Shown here in pieces: positions 1 through 6,704 of a stretch of 8,766 nucleotides of DNA (the first letter of the stretch is position 1; each line of letters opens with the position of its first letter). The DNA lies in NCBI GenBank assembly GCA_031282325.1, contig JAITDY010000019.1, forward strand, positions 1 to 8,766, given 5' to 3'. The stretch is from Lactobacillaceae bacterium. GTDB taxonomy: Bacteria; Bacillota; Bacilli; Lactobacillales; Lactobacillaceae. A program made the translations under genes and the position numbers. The notes under the pieces were generated by a model. That model searched no databases. It worked only from the letters and a program-made list of their open reading frames with translations, and was not told the origin of the DNA.

Positions 1-1
1 A

Positions 2-832
2 TATGGGGCAGGCGATGGACCCCTTTCAAATCTGGGTGTGAATGCAATCAATCCCGGAGTTGCTGCAGTTACTATCGGTACATCTGGCGCTATCCGTGTT
101 GTTACAGATAAACCATCTATCGATCCGAAAGGAAGAACGTTCACTTATGCTTTAGATGAAAATCATTGGGTTGTGGGCGGACCGGTAAATAACGGAGGAG
201 ATGTTTTTCGTTGGGCTAGGGATAATATGTTCGACGCCGAAAAATCTACCGCTGCCTTGTTAGGAAAAGATGATTATGATTTATTAACCGAGATTGCTGG
301 TAAGGTTCCAGCTGGAGCTGATGGCTTGTTATTTCATCCTTATCTTGGAGGAGAAAGAGCACCAATTTGGGATGCGAATGCACGCGGATCATTCTTCGGG
401 CTAACACATTCACATACTAGGGCACATATGTTAAGAGCAGTTCTTGAAGGAATTATTTTTAATATCTATATGGTAGAGTTAGCTTTAGAAGAAGTTGTTG
501 GATCTATTAAAGAATTACAAGCAACCGGTGGTTTTGCCAGAAGTGCTTTGTGGCGTCAGATGATGGCTGACATTTTTGAAAGTGATGTTGTTGTTCCAAC
601 TGCTTTTGAATCTGGAGCTTTAGCGGCTACTGTGATGGCTCAAAAAGCTCTTGGTTTAATTGATGATATTTCTGAAATAAAAAACATGATTGGTGAATCT
701 AAAACATATTCTCCCAATCCTGAAAATTATGAAGTCTATCGTGAATTAGCACCAATTTTTATTCGTTTAAGCAGACAATTGCAAACCGAATATACTAATA
801 TTGCTGATTTTCAAAAGAAACACAATAAATAA
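2..832 (+). CDS. gntK: gluconokinase, FGGY family (5' end outside window)
   Basis: This is the C-terminal 276 residues of an ATP-dependent gluconate kinase that makes 6-phosphogluconate in the cytoplasm. The reading frame is open from base 2, so the GTG at 38 is internal and the gene starts upstream. FGGY kinases of this type are about 500 residues, so roughly half is visible. Recognisable parts are the nucleotide-binding TIGTSGAIR near the start, the FGGY signature region HPYLGGERAPIWDANARGSF, GGFARSALWRQMMADIF and the late ESGALAATVMA segment of the ATPase fold. The gluconate permease gene follows after 24 bp, which supports gluconate over xylulose or glycerol as substrate. The 6-phosphogluconate produced would feed the oxidative pentose phosphate/phosphoketolase route (inference from typical LAB physiology). 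Another FGGY sugar kinase cannot be fully excluded from half a protein. Confidence 0.9.
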   Translation, partial: YGAGDGPLSNLGVNAINPGVAAVTIGTSGAIRVVTDKPSIDPKGRTFTYALDENHWVVGGPVNNGGDVFRWARDNMFDAEKSTAALLGKDDYDLLTEIAGKVPAGADGLLFHPYLGGERAPIWDANARGSFFGLTHSHTRAHMLRAVLEGIIFNIYMVELALEEVVGSIKELQATGGFARSALWRQMMADIFESDVVVPTAFESGALAATVMAQKALGLIDDISEIKNMIGESKTYSPNPENYEVYRELAPIFIRLSRQLQTEYTNIADFQKKHNK

Positions 833-856
833 AAATATAAATAATAGGAGAATCTA

Positions 857-2260
857 ATGGATTTTTTAATGCTTGGAATATCAATACTATTGCTTTTAGT
901 ATTGATTGTAAAATTTAAATTAAATACTTTTGTTGCACTAATTATCTCTGCTTTTGTGCTTGGGCTGCTTTTAGGAATGCCACTATATAGTACTGATGGC
1001 AAAGACATTGCCTCTGCAATAACTGGTAGCCAAGGAATGGGTAATGTTCTTGGCGGAAATGCAATCATCTTTATTTTCGGCGGAATGATCGGACGTCTTG
1101 TGGCCGACGCAGGTGGTTCATATAAAATTGCCAAGACTTTAATTGATTGGTTTGGCTTAAAACGCTTGCAATGGGCTGTTTTAATTGCTTCATTTATCAT
1201 TGGAATTTCCATGATTTTTGGAGTTGGAATGGTTCTATTAATTCCAATCGTATTTGCCGTTGCTATTGAAGCCGGAGTTCCACTTTTGTATTTAGGAATT
1301 TCAATGACTGCTGCCCTTTCTTCAGCTCAAGGATTTTTGCCCCCACAGCCAGCGCCAACCGCTGTTGCGAATGCTTTAGGAGCAAATATTGGATTAACTT
1401 TAATTTTTGGTTTAGTAACTGCAATCGTTACCGCTGTAATTGCGGGTCCAGTCTTTACTAAATTGGCACAAAAATATGCTCCTGACGCATTTACAGAAAA
1501 GAAATATATAGCTGCAGTTGGGGAAATTAAAGAATATGATATGGATAAAACCCCTAATTTTGCGATCTCAGTTCTTACTTCGATTTTCCCGCTTATTTTT
1601 ATGATTATCGCAACTATATATAAGATGTTTAATTGGAAAAATTCAATTATGCCGGCTAAACCATCTTTTATTGATACATTAGTTAATTTTTTGTCGACAC
1701 CTACAACGGCTATGACGATTTCTTTAATTTTTGCCATATTTACAATGGGAATTTTTCGTAAAAAAACTGGGGATGAAATTGCTCATTCACTTTCAGACGC
1801 TGTCTTAGCTGTTGCACCTATTTTACTAATTGTCGGAGCTGGTGGGGCTTTACGTGGTGTTTTGGTGGAATCTGGTTTATCAGACCAAGTTGCAAAAATG
1901 TTCCAAGCATCTGGGCATATGAGTCCAACTATGCTGATTATTTTTGGATGGGCTGTAGCTTCTGTTTTACGTGTTTCGGTCGGATCTGCCACTGTTGCTG
2001 GAATGACGGCTGCAGGAATTATGACCTCGGTTGTTGCTTCTCAATCAGCGAACGATCCTAAAATTGCTGTATTCGTTGCCTTATCAATTGGAGCCGGTTC
2101 ATTAATCGCTTCGCACGTAAATGATGCAGGATTCTGGATCTTTAAGGAATTCTTTGATATTACAGTTAAGCAAACATTTCAAATTTGGACAGTACTAGAA
2201 ACTATTATTTCAGTTGTTGGGTTAGGGGTAATTTTACTTCTAAGTACATTTTTCGGGTAG
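857..2260 (+). CDS. gntP: gluconate:H+ symporter, GntP family
   Basis: The 467-residue, very hydrophobic protein has many predicted membrane segments and is a full-length member of the GntP permease family (usual length about 440-460). It should import gluconate with protons across the cytoplasmic membrane for the kinase encoded just upstream. Family features include the N-terminal KFKLNTFVALIISAFVLGLL, the GNVLGGNAIIFIFGGMIGRL segment, the mid-protein GFLPPQPAPTAVANALGANI loop and the C-terminal GAGSLIASHVNDAGFWIFKE. The start is set by TAGGAGAA at 845-852, a good Shine-Dalgarno 4-5 nt before the ATG. Two positions in the central loop are Gln where I expect His in the common PPHPGP-type motif, so substrate may differ from classical gluconate permeases; fructuronate or related sugar acids are the alternatives. 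Linkage to gntK favours gluconate. Confidence 0.92.
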   Translation: MDFLMLGISILLLLVLIVKFKLNTFVALIISAFVLGLLLGMPLYSTDGKDIASAITGSQGMGNVLGGNAIIFIFGGMIGRLVADAGGSYKIAKTLIDWFGLKRLQWAVLIASFIIGISMIFGVGMVLLIPIVFAVAIEAGVPLLYLGISMTAALSSAQGFLPPQPAPTAVANALGANIGLTLIFGLVTAIVTAVIAGPVFTKLAQKYAPDAFTEKKYIAAVGEIKEYDMDKTPNFAISVLTSIFPLIFMIIATIYKMFNWKNSIMPAKPSFIDTLVNFLSTPTTAMTISLIFAIFTMGIFRKKTGDEIAHSLSDAVLAVAPILLIVGAGGALRGVLVESGLSDQVAKMFQASGHMSPTMLIIFGWAVASVLRVSVGSATVAGMTAAGIMTSVVASQSANDPKIAVFVALSIGAGSLIASHVNDAGFWIFKEFFDITVKQTFQIWTVLETIISVVGLGVILLLSTFFG

Positions 2261-2280
2261 TTTTTACCCTACATAAATTT
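2255..2280 (+). terminator. possible weak terminator at the gntP stop
   Basis: A 5-bp stem, GGGTA (2255-2259) with TACCC (2265-2269), overlaps the gntP stop codon and is followed by a T-rich but interrupted stretch. The stem is short and the U-tract is imperfect, so this is only a candidate end for the gntK-gntP transcript. Confidence 0.3.
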
Positions 2281-2285
2281 TATTT

Positions 2286-2313
2286 TTCTCAGATAATGAA
2301 AATAAGATATAAA
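2286..2313 (+). promoter_or_regulatory. candidate promoter for the 143-aa membrane protein gene
   Basis: TTCTCA (2286-2291), a 16-nt spacer and TATAAA (2308-2313) form a plausible sigma-A type promoter, ending 20 nt before the ATG at 2334. The region is so AT-rich that such matches arise easily by chance. Confidence 0.35.
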
Positions 2314-2333
2314 ATATTAAAAGAATATAAAAA

Positions 2334-2765
2334 ATGAAATCAATTGAAAAATTAGAAAAAATTAATAAGAAAAATATTATATTCCAATCAATTTCGATAC
2401 TTTTTTTATTTTTTGGATTAGCTTCCGGTATTGCTTTTTATTTAATATATGGCACGCAACAAATTCCAGATTTTTTCCTAGCCCATATTTTAGTTAATAT
2501 CCTTTTTGCATCTTCTATTTTATGGTATTTAACTTCAATTTTTATTTTAATTAATGGAATAAAGGGAGTTATTGAGTATAAAAAAATAAAAAATATAAAA
2601 AGTTCACTGATACCTCAATATTCTGCTATTGCTGGAGCAATTTTGAATATTACAATGATTACCGTTTTTTTATTTTTCATACCAACAATTTTTAATCAGA
2701 TAATTTCAATTATGACTTCTAAAACACAAAACAAAATTTTAAAAAATTTTAATCAAATAAAATAA
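2334..2765 (+). CDS. small multi-pass membrane protein, function unknown
   Basis: I do not recognise this 143-residue protein. It has a basic N-terminus (KSIEKLEKINKKN) followed by about three to four hydrophobic segments near residues 15-40, 48-75 and 92-124, and a basic, Asn/Lys-rich C-terminal tail. This suggests a small integral membrane protein of the cytoplasmic membrane. No catalytic motif is visible. The start has only a weak purine stretch (AAAAGAA, 2319-2325) upstream rather than a true Shine-Dalgarno site. It sits alone between the gluconate genes and cdaA, with 39 bp to the cdaA ATG, and that gap holds a separate -10 element, so it is probably not part of the cdaA operon. The coding call rests on length, strong hydrophobic periodicity and lack of a competing frame. 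Confidence 0.7.
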   Translation: MKSIEKLEKINKKNIIFQSISILFLFFGLASGIAFYLIYGTQQIPDFFLAHILVNILFASSILWYLTSIFILINGIKGVIEYKKIKNIKSSLIPQYSAIAGAILNITMITVFLFFIPTIFNQIISIMTSKTQNKILKNFNQIK

Positions 2766-2790
2766 TTTCGAAGTTCCTATTTAAAAAAGT

Positions 2791-2804
2791 TATACTAAAA
2801 TTAT
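2791..2804 (+). promoter_or_regulatory. cdaA promoter -10, near-leaderless start
   Basis: TATACT (2791-2796) is a near-consensus -10 hexamer lying only 8 nt before the cdaA ATG. Transcription starting at the usual distance would begin 0-2 nt before the start codon. A weak -35 (TTCGAA, 2767-2772, 18-nt spacer) is possible. No Shine-Dalgarno sequence occurs in the preceding 25 nt. Confidence 0.55.
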
Positions 2805-3635
2805 ATGGATTTATCACATTTTTTTACCATACAAAATTTTATTCGTCTTATTGATATTTTAATTGTTTGGTTTGTAATGTACAAAATTTGGAATTTTGTT
2901 TCAGGTACAAGAGCAATGCAATTAGTTAGAGGAGTTTTTATTCTGGTCATTGTTCGCGTTATTTCATGGTGGATGGGACTAAATACAGTTTCTTGGGTTT
3001 TAGATCAAATTATTTCTTGGGGACCGGTTATTTTATTGATTTTATTTCAAGAAGAAATTAAAAGTGCTATCGAACAGCTAGGCAATGGTTTTTCCTTATT
3101 TACGAATAAAAATGAAAAATCAACAGAATTTAAGGTTATCGATTCACTAGAACAGGCCTTAATTTATTTATCGAAAAAGAAAATTGGTGCTTTAATCGCT
3201 ATCGAACAGCAAACATCCTTACAGGAAATTATAAATACTGGTATTAAAATTGATGCTGATATTTCTTCTGCACTTTTAATCAATACATTTATTCCCAATA
3301 CCCCTTTACATGATGGAGCAGTAATTATTAGAGACCAAAAAATAGTTGCAGCAACTGCTTATTTACCTAATTCTCAAAATGATAAAATTTCAAAAGATCT
3401 AGGAACTAGACACAGAGCAGCTCTGGGATTAAGTGAAGTAACCGATGCGTTAGTTATGGTGGTAAGTGAGGAAACAGGTGAAGTTTCAATCGCTTATCGC
3501 GGTTATTTGAATCGAAACATGAAACCAGAAGAATATGATGACTTTTTACGTTCGAAATTATTCCCTATTTATGAGGAACATGGAGCTGCAAATAATAATT
3601 GGTTTACTAAAATTACAAAAGGGGACAAAAAATGA
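2805..3635 (+). CDS. cdaA: diadenylate cyclase CdaA (c-di-AMP synthase)
   Basis: CdaA is a membrane-bound enzyme that condenses two ATP to cyclic di-AMP, a second messenger controlling potassium/osmolyte uptake and cell-wall homeostasis in Bacillota. The 276-residue length matches the family (about 270-285). Three N-terminal membrane segments (about residues 10-32, 40-58, 62-82) precede a DisA_N cyclase domain (about 105-245). The catalytic DGA motif (residues 170-172, in NTPLHDGAVII) and the RHR motif (202-204, in LGTRHRAALGLSE) are both intact, so the enzyme should be active. The N-terminus (MDLSHFFTIQNFIRLIDILI) aligns with the typical family start, which fixes this ATG even though no Shine-Dalgarno is present. 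The stop overlaps the cdaR start (ATGA), so the two genes are translationally linked, as is usual for this pair. Confidence 0.97.
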   Translation: MDLSHFFTIQNFIRLIDILIVWFVMYKIWNFVSGTRAMQLVRGVFILVIVRVISWWMGLNTVSWVLDQIISWGPVILLILFQEEIKSAIEQLGNGFSLFTNKNEKSTEFKVIDSLEQALIYLSKKKIGALIAIEQQTSLQEIINTGIKIDADISSALLINTFIPNTPLHDGAVIIRDQKIVAATAYLPNSQNDKISKDLGTRHRAALGLSEVTDALVMVVSEETGEVSIAYRGYLNRNMKPEEYDDFLRSKLFPIYEEHGAANNNWFTKITKGDKK

Positions 3636-4636
3636 GTATTGAAAAAATAACATCTTCAAAACCTTTTCAATTATTGTTAACATTGGTATTTTCTGTAGCT
3701 CTTTTTGCATATGTAACTGGTTCCTTTAGTAGCGGAGCAAGTAAAAATGATAATCATTCAACATCTACTCAAACGACCAAAATAAATGTACCGGTCAATA
3801 TACATTACGATAGTAATAAGTATTATGTAAATGGGGCTCCTAAAACTATCAGTGTAACCATAACGGGTCCAAGCGGATTAATCTTAACTGCTACAAGATC
3901 GCGCGCTTTATCTGCTAATGTTAATTTGGACAACCCTAAACTAGGGGTTAGAAATGCAAAAATTGAATTAAGTGGATTTGCAGCTTCTATAGATGCAAAA
4001 CCGTCTAAAACCAAAATACCCTTAACTATCATTAAAAAAATTACTAAAAAACTTGATATCCGCGTTAGTTATAATCAAGACAGTATAAATAAAGATTTTA
4101 TGGTGCAATCATTTAAATTAAGTAAGGAGAGAGCTTTAATTACTGGTCCAAAAAACTTAGTTGACATAGTTGATCATGTAATTGGTTCCGTTGAATTGCC
4201 TAATAAATTAGATCAAAGTATTACCCGACAAGTTGATTTAAAAGCAGTCGACAAAAACGGTAATGATGTGAAAACTGATATTAATCCAGAACAAATTGAT
4301 GTAACCTTAATTTTGCAAGCAAAAACTGCTAATAATGATAATGGGAATATAAGCAAAGATGTTCCAATTAATGTTGTTTATTCTGGAAAAAAAGATCCAG
4401 ATAATTATGATATTCAATTGAATACAACAAAGATTCAATTGAAGGGACCGAAGTCGACGTTGGATACTATTAATTTTGCAATTTTAAATGTTGACCTAGA
4501 TTCATTTGCGAACAAAGGCGGAAGCCAAATTCTTTCGATTGAACCTATTGATGGTGTTCCAGTGGCTTCACCAGACAAAGTAGAAGTAACTATTAAATTA
4601 AAAAATAATAAAGAGACTAAAAATAATGGCAATTGA
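3632..4636 (+). CDS. cdaR: CdaA regulatory protein CdaR (YbbR-domain protein)
   Basis: The 334-residue protein has a short cytoplasmic N-terminus, one membrane anchor (about residues 12-30) and a long extracytoplasmic part made of three YbbR-type repeats (about 50-136, 140-228 and 243-324). Each repeat carries the family-typical glycine-proline turn: VTITGPSGL, ALITGPKNLVD and IQLKGPKSTLD. A Ser/Thr/Asn-rich linker (about 32-50) separates anchor and repeats. CdaR binds CdaA at the membrane and modulates c-di-AMP synthesis (known in Bacillus and Listeria relatives). Some family members have four repeats, so three is on the short side. The gene starts inside the cdaA stop (ATGA) with AAAGGGGA (3618-3625) as Shine-Dalgarno, and its own 3' end overlaps the next gene by 11 nt, consistent with a single transcript. 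Confidence 0.93.
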   Translation: MSIEKITSSKPFQLLLTLVFSVALFAYVTGSFSSGASKNDNHSTSTQTTKINVPVNIHYDSNKYYVNGAPKTISVTITGPSGLILTATRSRALSANVNLDNPKLGVRNAKIELSGFAASIDAKPSKTKIPLTIIKKITKKLDIRVSYNQDSINKDFMVQSFKLSKERALITGPKNLVDIVDHVIGSVELPNKLDQSITRQVDLKAVDKNGNDVKTDINPEQIDVTLILQAKTANNDNGNISKDVPINVVYSGKKDPDNYDIQLNTTKIQLKGPKSTLDTINFAILNVDLDSFANKGGSQILSIEPIDGVPVASPDKVEVTIKLKNNKETKNNGN

Positions 4637-4937
4637 TAAGCTTACACTAGATATTATTGAAGAGATAACTTTATTAGATGGTACTAAATATTATGAATTA
4701 GCCAACGCTGATTTAAATGCATATGCTGAGTATGCGGCCGAACAAAAGCTAATTGAACAGGTACGTATTCTAAAAATTAATATTCCGCACTCTACCCGAG
4801 TAGAAGCAATTGAAAAATATATTATGTTAAATTACGACATGCCCACTTTCCATATGACTAAATGGATAGTTTGGGAAAAACCCACCCAAATTCAAGAAGA
4901 ATTAAAATTAGTTCTTTCCGATAATAAGATTGGATAA
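4626..4937 (+). CDS. 103-aa protein of unknown function, third gene of the cdaA-cdaR unit
   Basis: I do not recognise this protein. It is soluble and acidic-leaning with no signal peptide or membrane segment. The N-terminal part (LDIIEEITLLDGTKYYEL) and middle (LNAYAEYAAEQKLIEQVRIL) look helical, followed by a conserved-looking aromatic stretch (NYDMPTFHMTKWIVWEKP). It starts 11 nt before the cdaR stop in another frame, with only a weak AAAGAG (4609-4614) upstream, so translation is probably coupled to cdaR. Its last 30 nt overlap the 3' end of the convergent glycosyltransferase gene. In many Bacillota the third gene here is glmM (phosphoglucosamine mutase); this product is far too short for that and unrelated in sequence. 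A role linked to c-di-AMP is suggested only by position. Confidence 0.7.
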   Translation: MAIDKLTLDIIEEITLLDGTKYYELANADLNAYAEYAAEQKLIEQVRILKINIPHSTRVEAIEKYIMLNYDMPTFHMTKWIVWEKPTQIQEELKLVLSDNKIG

Positions 4938-5849
4938 AATTTTCTTAGTAAAAAATCCATCCCGCATTTTGCCGGATAACTCTAAAACATTTGGATTAGA
5001 GTTTTTTATTTTACTTGGAATTTCCGATAATGAATTTACTGAAATTCCTATATTATTTTTTAAAACAAAATCTTCCATTGCCGAGTTACTAGGTACAATA
5101 ACAGGTATTCCAGAAGCAATATAAAGACTTAATTTATGAGGAGCATTTATTTGCTGATACTTTTGATAGTTGGTTTTATTGCTGAAGTCGCTATCCCAAA
5201 CTAACCCCCATTGATATCGAGAAATTTCAGAGGCCAGTTTTAATGGTTCAACTGGTTGGTGTAGCTTTAAATTTGGATTTAATTTGTCGGGAAATTGTTT
5301 TGGTAATTTTCCATATAGATGAATATTAAATGTTTCTTTATAATCGAAAATCCAATTAGCTTTGGCCAGTGTCCCAGCATAAACAATTTTATCAATGGCG
5401 TTTAATTTATAAATATCAGCCAGGTAATCGAAAGCTTCTAATACAAATATATCTTTTTGAAATCCAGTCTGCTTAAATTTCTTTTTCATTTTGTCTGTAT
5501 GAACAATTAGAGCATCACTACTTTGAATAATATTGAATGCATATTTAGAATTAGTGTAGTTATTTATTCTATATGGTTCAAAATCGTGAATTAAAATAAC
5601 AATTTTAGCGTGGAGTTCATGTATAGAATTAATGAAATCTAATTCTAAACTATCACCTAAATAAGTTGGATATTGGTGAACAATTAAATCACCAGCTGTT
5701 ATGTTGTTTAAATCGGGAAAGGATTTATTTGCACGAATAATTTTTAATTCTTTAAAACCCTCTTTAATCGCAATACTAGCAATATCATCTTTTGCTTTGG
5801 TGGCTCCAATTGGCATCCAAGGTTCAAAAGTATGTGTAATCCAATTCAT
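4908..5849 (-). CDS. Gtf3-like glycosyltransferase
   Basis: The protein (313 aa from the chosen start) resembles the Gtf3/beta-1,6-galactofuranosyltransferase-like family of cytoplasmic, two-domain (GT-B-like) enzymes that add a second sugar to glycoproteins or build cell-wall and capsular glycans. Seen motifs, numbered from the upstream ATG at 5882, are LIHDFEPYR (97-105) ending the N-terminal Rossmann half, KIVYAGTLAKANWI (165-178) opening the C-terminal half, and the donor-site segment NAPHKLSLYIASGIPVIVPS (246-265). I prefer the ATG at 5849 (MNWITHTFEPW) because a -10 element lies exactly 6 nt upstream; the ATG at 5882 would add 11 residues and overlap the isomerase gene by 13 bp. Neither start has a Shine-Dalgarno. 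The acceptor cannot be deduced, and no other glycan gene is visible nearby. Confidence 0.85.
   Translation of the reverse strand: MNWITHTFEPWMPIGATKAKDDIASIAIKEGFKELKIIRANKSFPDLNNITAGDLIVHQYPTYLGDSLELDFINSIHELHAKIVILIHDFEPYRINNYTNSKYAFNIIQSSDALIVHTDKMKKKFKQTGFQKDIFVLEAFDYLADIYKLNAIDKIVYAGTLAKANWIFDYKETFNIHLYGKLPKQFPDKLNPNLKLHQPVEPLKLASEISRYQWGLVWDSDFSNKTNYQKYQQINAPHKLSLYIASGIPVIVPSNSAMEDFVLKNNIGISVNSLSEIPSKIKNSNPNVLELSGKMRDGFFTKKILSNLIIGKN
4978..5007 (+). terminator. rho-independent terminator of the cdaA-cdaR unit, inside the antisense gene
   Basis: A perfect 8-bp stem, AACTCTAA (4978-4985) with TTAGAGTT (4996-5003), has a 10-nt loop and runs into TTTTTT (5002-5007). It is 40 nt past the stop of the 103-aa gene, so it fits as the plus-strand terminator, yet it lies in the coding region of the convergent glycosyltransferase. 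The stem has only two G-C pairs, so strength is uncertain. Confidence 0.55.
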
Positions 5850-5869
5850 ATAATTAGTATAATTTAAAT
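5850..5869. promoter_or_regulatory. bidirectional promoter with overlapping -10 elements; both start codons leaderless
   Basis: The 20-bp gap between the two divergent ATGs contains AGTATAAT (5856-5863). Read forward it holds TATAAT (5858-5863), 6 nt before the isomerase ATG at 5870. Read on the minus strand it holds TATACT (5861 to 5856), 6 nt before the glycosyltransferase ATG at 5849. Six bases between a -10 and +1 is the normal distance, so each transcript should begin at its start codon. No Shine-Dalgarno exists for either gene and no clear -35 is visible in either direction. Confidence 0.6.
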
Positions 5870-6589
5870 ATGAGAAAACCATTTATTGTTGCTAATTGGA
5901 AGATGAATTTTTTACACGACGATGCCATTAATTATATTCAGAAACTAATTCTAGGAACTATAGATATACATAATACTGAAATCGGTGTTGCTGCTCAAGA
6001 CATTTTTTTAAAAGAATTAAGTGATAGTACTCTAAATACAAACATTAAAATAGTTGCCCAAAATGCTCATTGGAAAAATGAAGGTTCCTATACTGGAGAA
6101 ACATCCCCAATGGCTTTATCTGACTTAGGCGTAGATTATGTTATGCTAGGCCATTTTGAACGTCGACAGCTATTTAATGAAACTAATGAAACAGTTAATC
6201 GAAAATTACGTAATGCTTTAAACAATAACTTAGATGTAATTGTCGATGTAGAAGAATTAGAACAAGTCGAACCAGTTTTAAAATTTATTACTGAAGAGCA
6301 AATGGCACGTATTTCGATCGCTTTTGAACCAACATATGCCATTGGAACTGGTAAAGCAGCAAGTGCACAAGGTGCTCAGGACGTGGCTAAAGCAATTAGA
6401 GACATAGTTAGGGAAAATTATGGAAGTAATGTCTCTGAAGGATTAAGAGTTTTATATGGCGGTTCCGTAGATATTAATAATGAATTAGATTTCGTTTTAC
6501 AAGAAGACATCGATGGTGTTTTAGTAGGCAAGGCATCTTTGAATGTGGACAATTTTATTAAAATGATTCAAAAATTAAGCAATCTATAA
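5870..6589 (+). CDS. tpiA: triosephosphate isomerase homologue, short and divergent
   Basis: The 239-residue TIM-barrel protein belongs to the triosephosphate isomerase family, which interconverts glyceraldehyde-3-phosphate and dihydroxyacetone phosphate in the cytoplasm. Catalytic Asn9 and Lys11 (ANWKMN), His95 and Glu153 (FEPTYAIGTGK) are present, as is the phosphate-binding YGGSV (196-200). Oddities are Phe96 in GHFERR where the family has Ser (GHSERR), DVEE (126-129) where C-x-G-E-type residues are usual, Tyr156 in loop 6 instead of Trp, GKASL instead of GGASL near the C-terminus, and about 12 fewer residues between strand 5 and the catalytic Glu. The start is fixed by homology although there is no Shine-Dalgarno. 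The gene stands apart from gap/pgk/eno, the usual glycolytic neighbours. It may be the only isomerase under relaxed constraint or a specialised paralogue. Confidence 0.88.
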   Translation: MRKPFIVANWKMNFLHDDAINYIQKLILGTIDIHNTEIGVAAQDIFLKELSDSTLNTNIKIVAQNAHWKNEGSYTGETSPMALSDLGVDYVMLGHFERRQLFNETNETVNRKLRNALNNNLDVIVDVEELEQVEPVLKFITEEQMARISIAFEPTYAIGTGKAASAQGAQDVAKAIRDIVRENYGSNVSEGLRVLYGGSVDINNELDFVLQEDIDGVLVGKASLNVDNFIKMIQKLSNL

Positions 6590-6613
6590 AATTATTTAAT
6601 TTCTAACTCAAAG

Positions 6614-6647
6614 TTTGTCGTCTATAAAGCGACAAAAAAGCGACAAA
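6614..6647. repeat. hairpin repeat copy 1: inverted TTTGTCG/CGACAAA plus an extra half-site
   Basis: TTTGTCG (6614-6620) and CGACAAA (6630-6636) form a perfect 7-bp inverted repeat with a 9-nt centre containing TATAAA. A further direct copy of CGACAAA follows at 6641-6647. The spacing and dyad symmetry fit either an operator with an additional half-site or a small RNA hairpin. A second, diverged copy lies 88 bp downstream. Confidence 0.65.
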
Positions 6648-6704
6648 ATTATATAAAATTATTATCTTTGAAATAGGAAAAATATCTTTTTCTTTTAAAT
6701 CGTC

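Noticed and set aside
1327..1737. Minus-strand open frame of 136 codons inside gntP, and similar antisense frames within gntP, cdaR and tpiA
   Set aside because: They oppose clearly homologous genes, have no ribosome-binding sites, and their composition mirrors the sense strand.
4850..4905. Minus-strand terminator for the glycosyltransferase (TTTGGG/CCCAAA stem near 4870-4890)
   Set aside because: The stem is not followed by a T-run on the minus strand and lies inside the opposing gene without other support.
5850..5882. Glycosyltransferase start at 5882 with a 13-bp 5' overlap of tpiA
   Set aside because: Possible, but it has no Shine-Dalgarno and would place the only good minus-strand -10 inside the coding region; the 5849 ATG fits the promoter spacing better.
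6677..6696. Hairpin GAAAAA-TATC-TTTTTC followed by TTTT as tpiA terminator
   Set aside because: Only one G-C pair in six; indistinguishable from chance in this AT-rich gap, so mentioned only within the intergenic entry.
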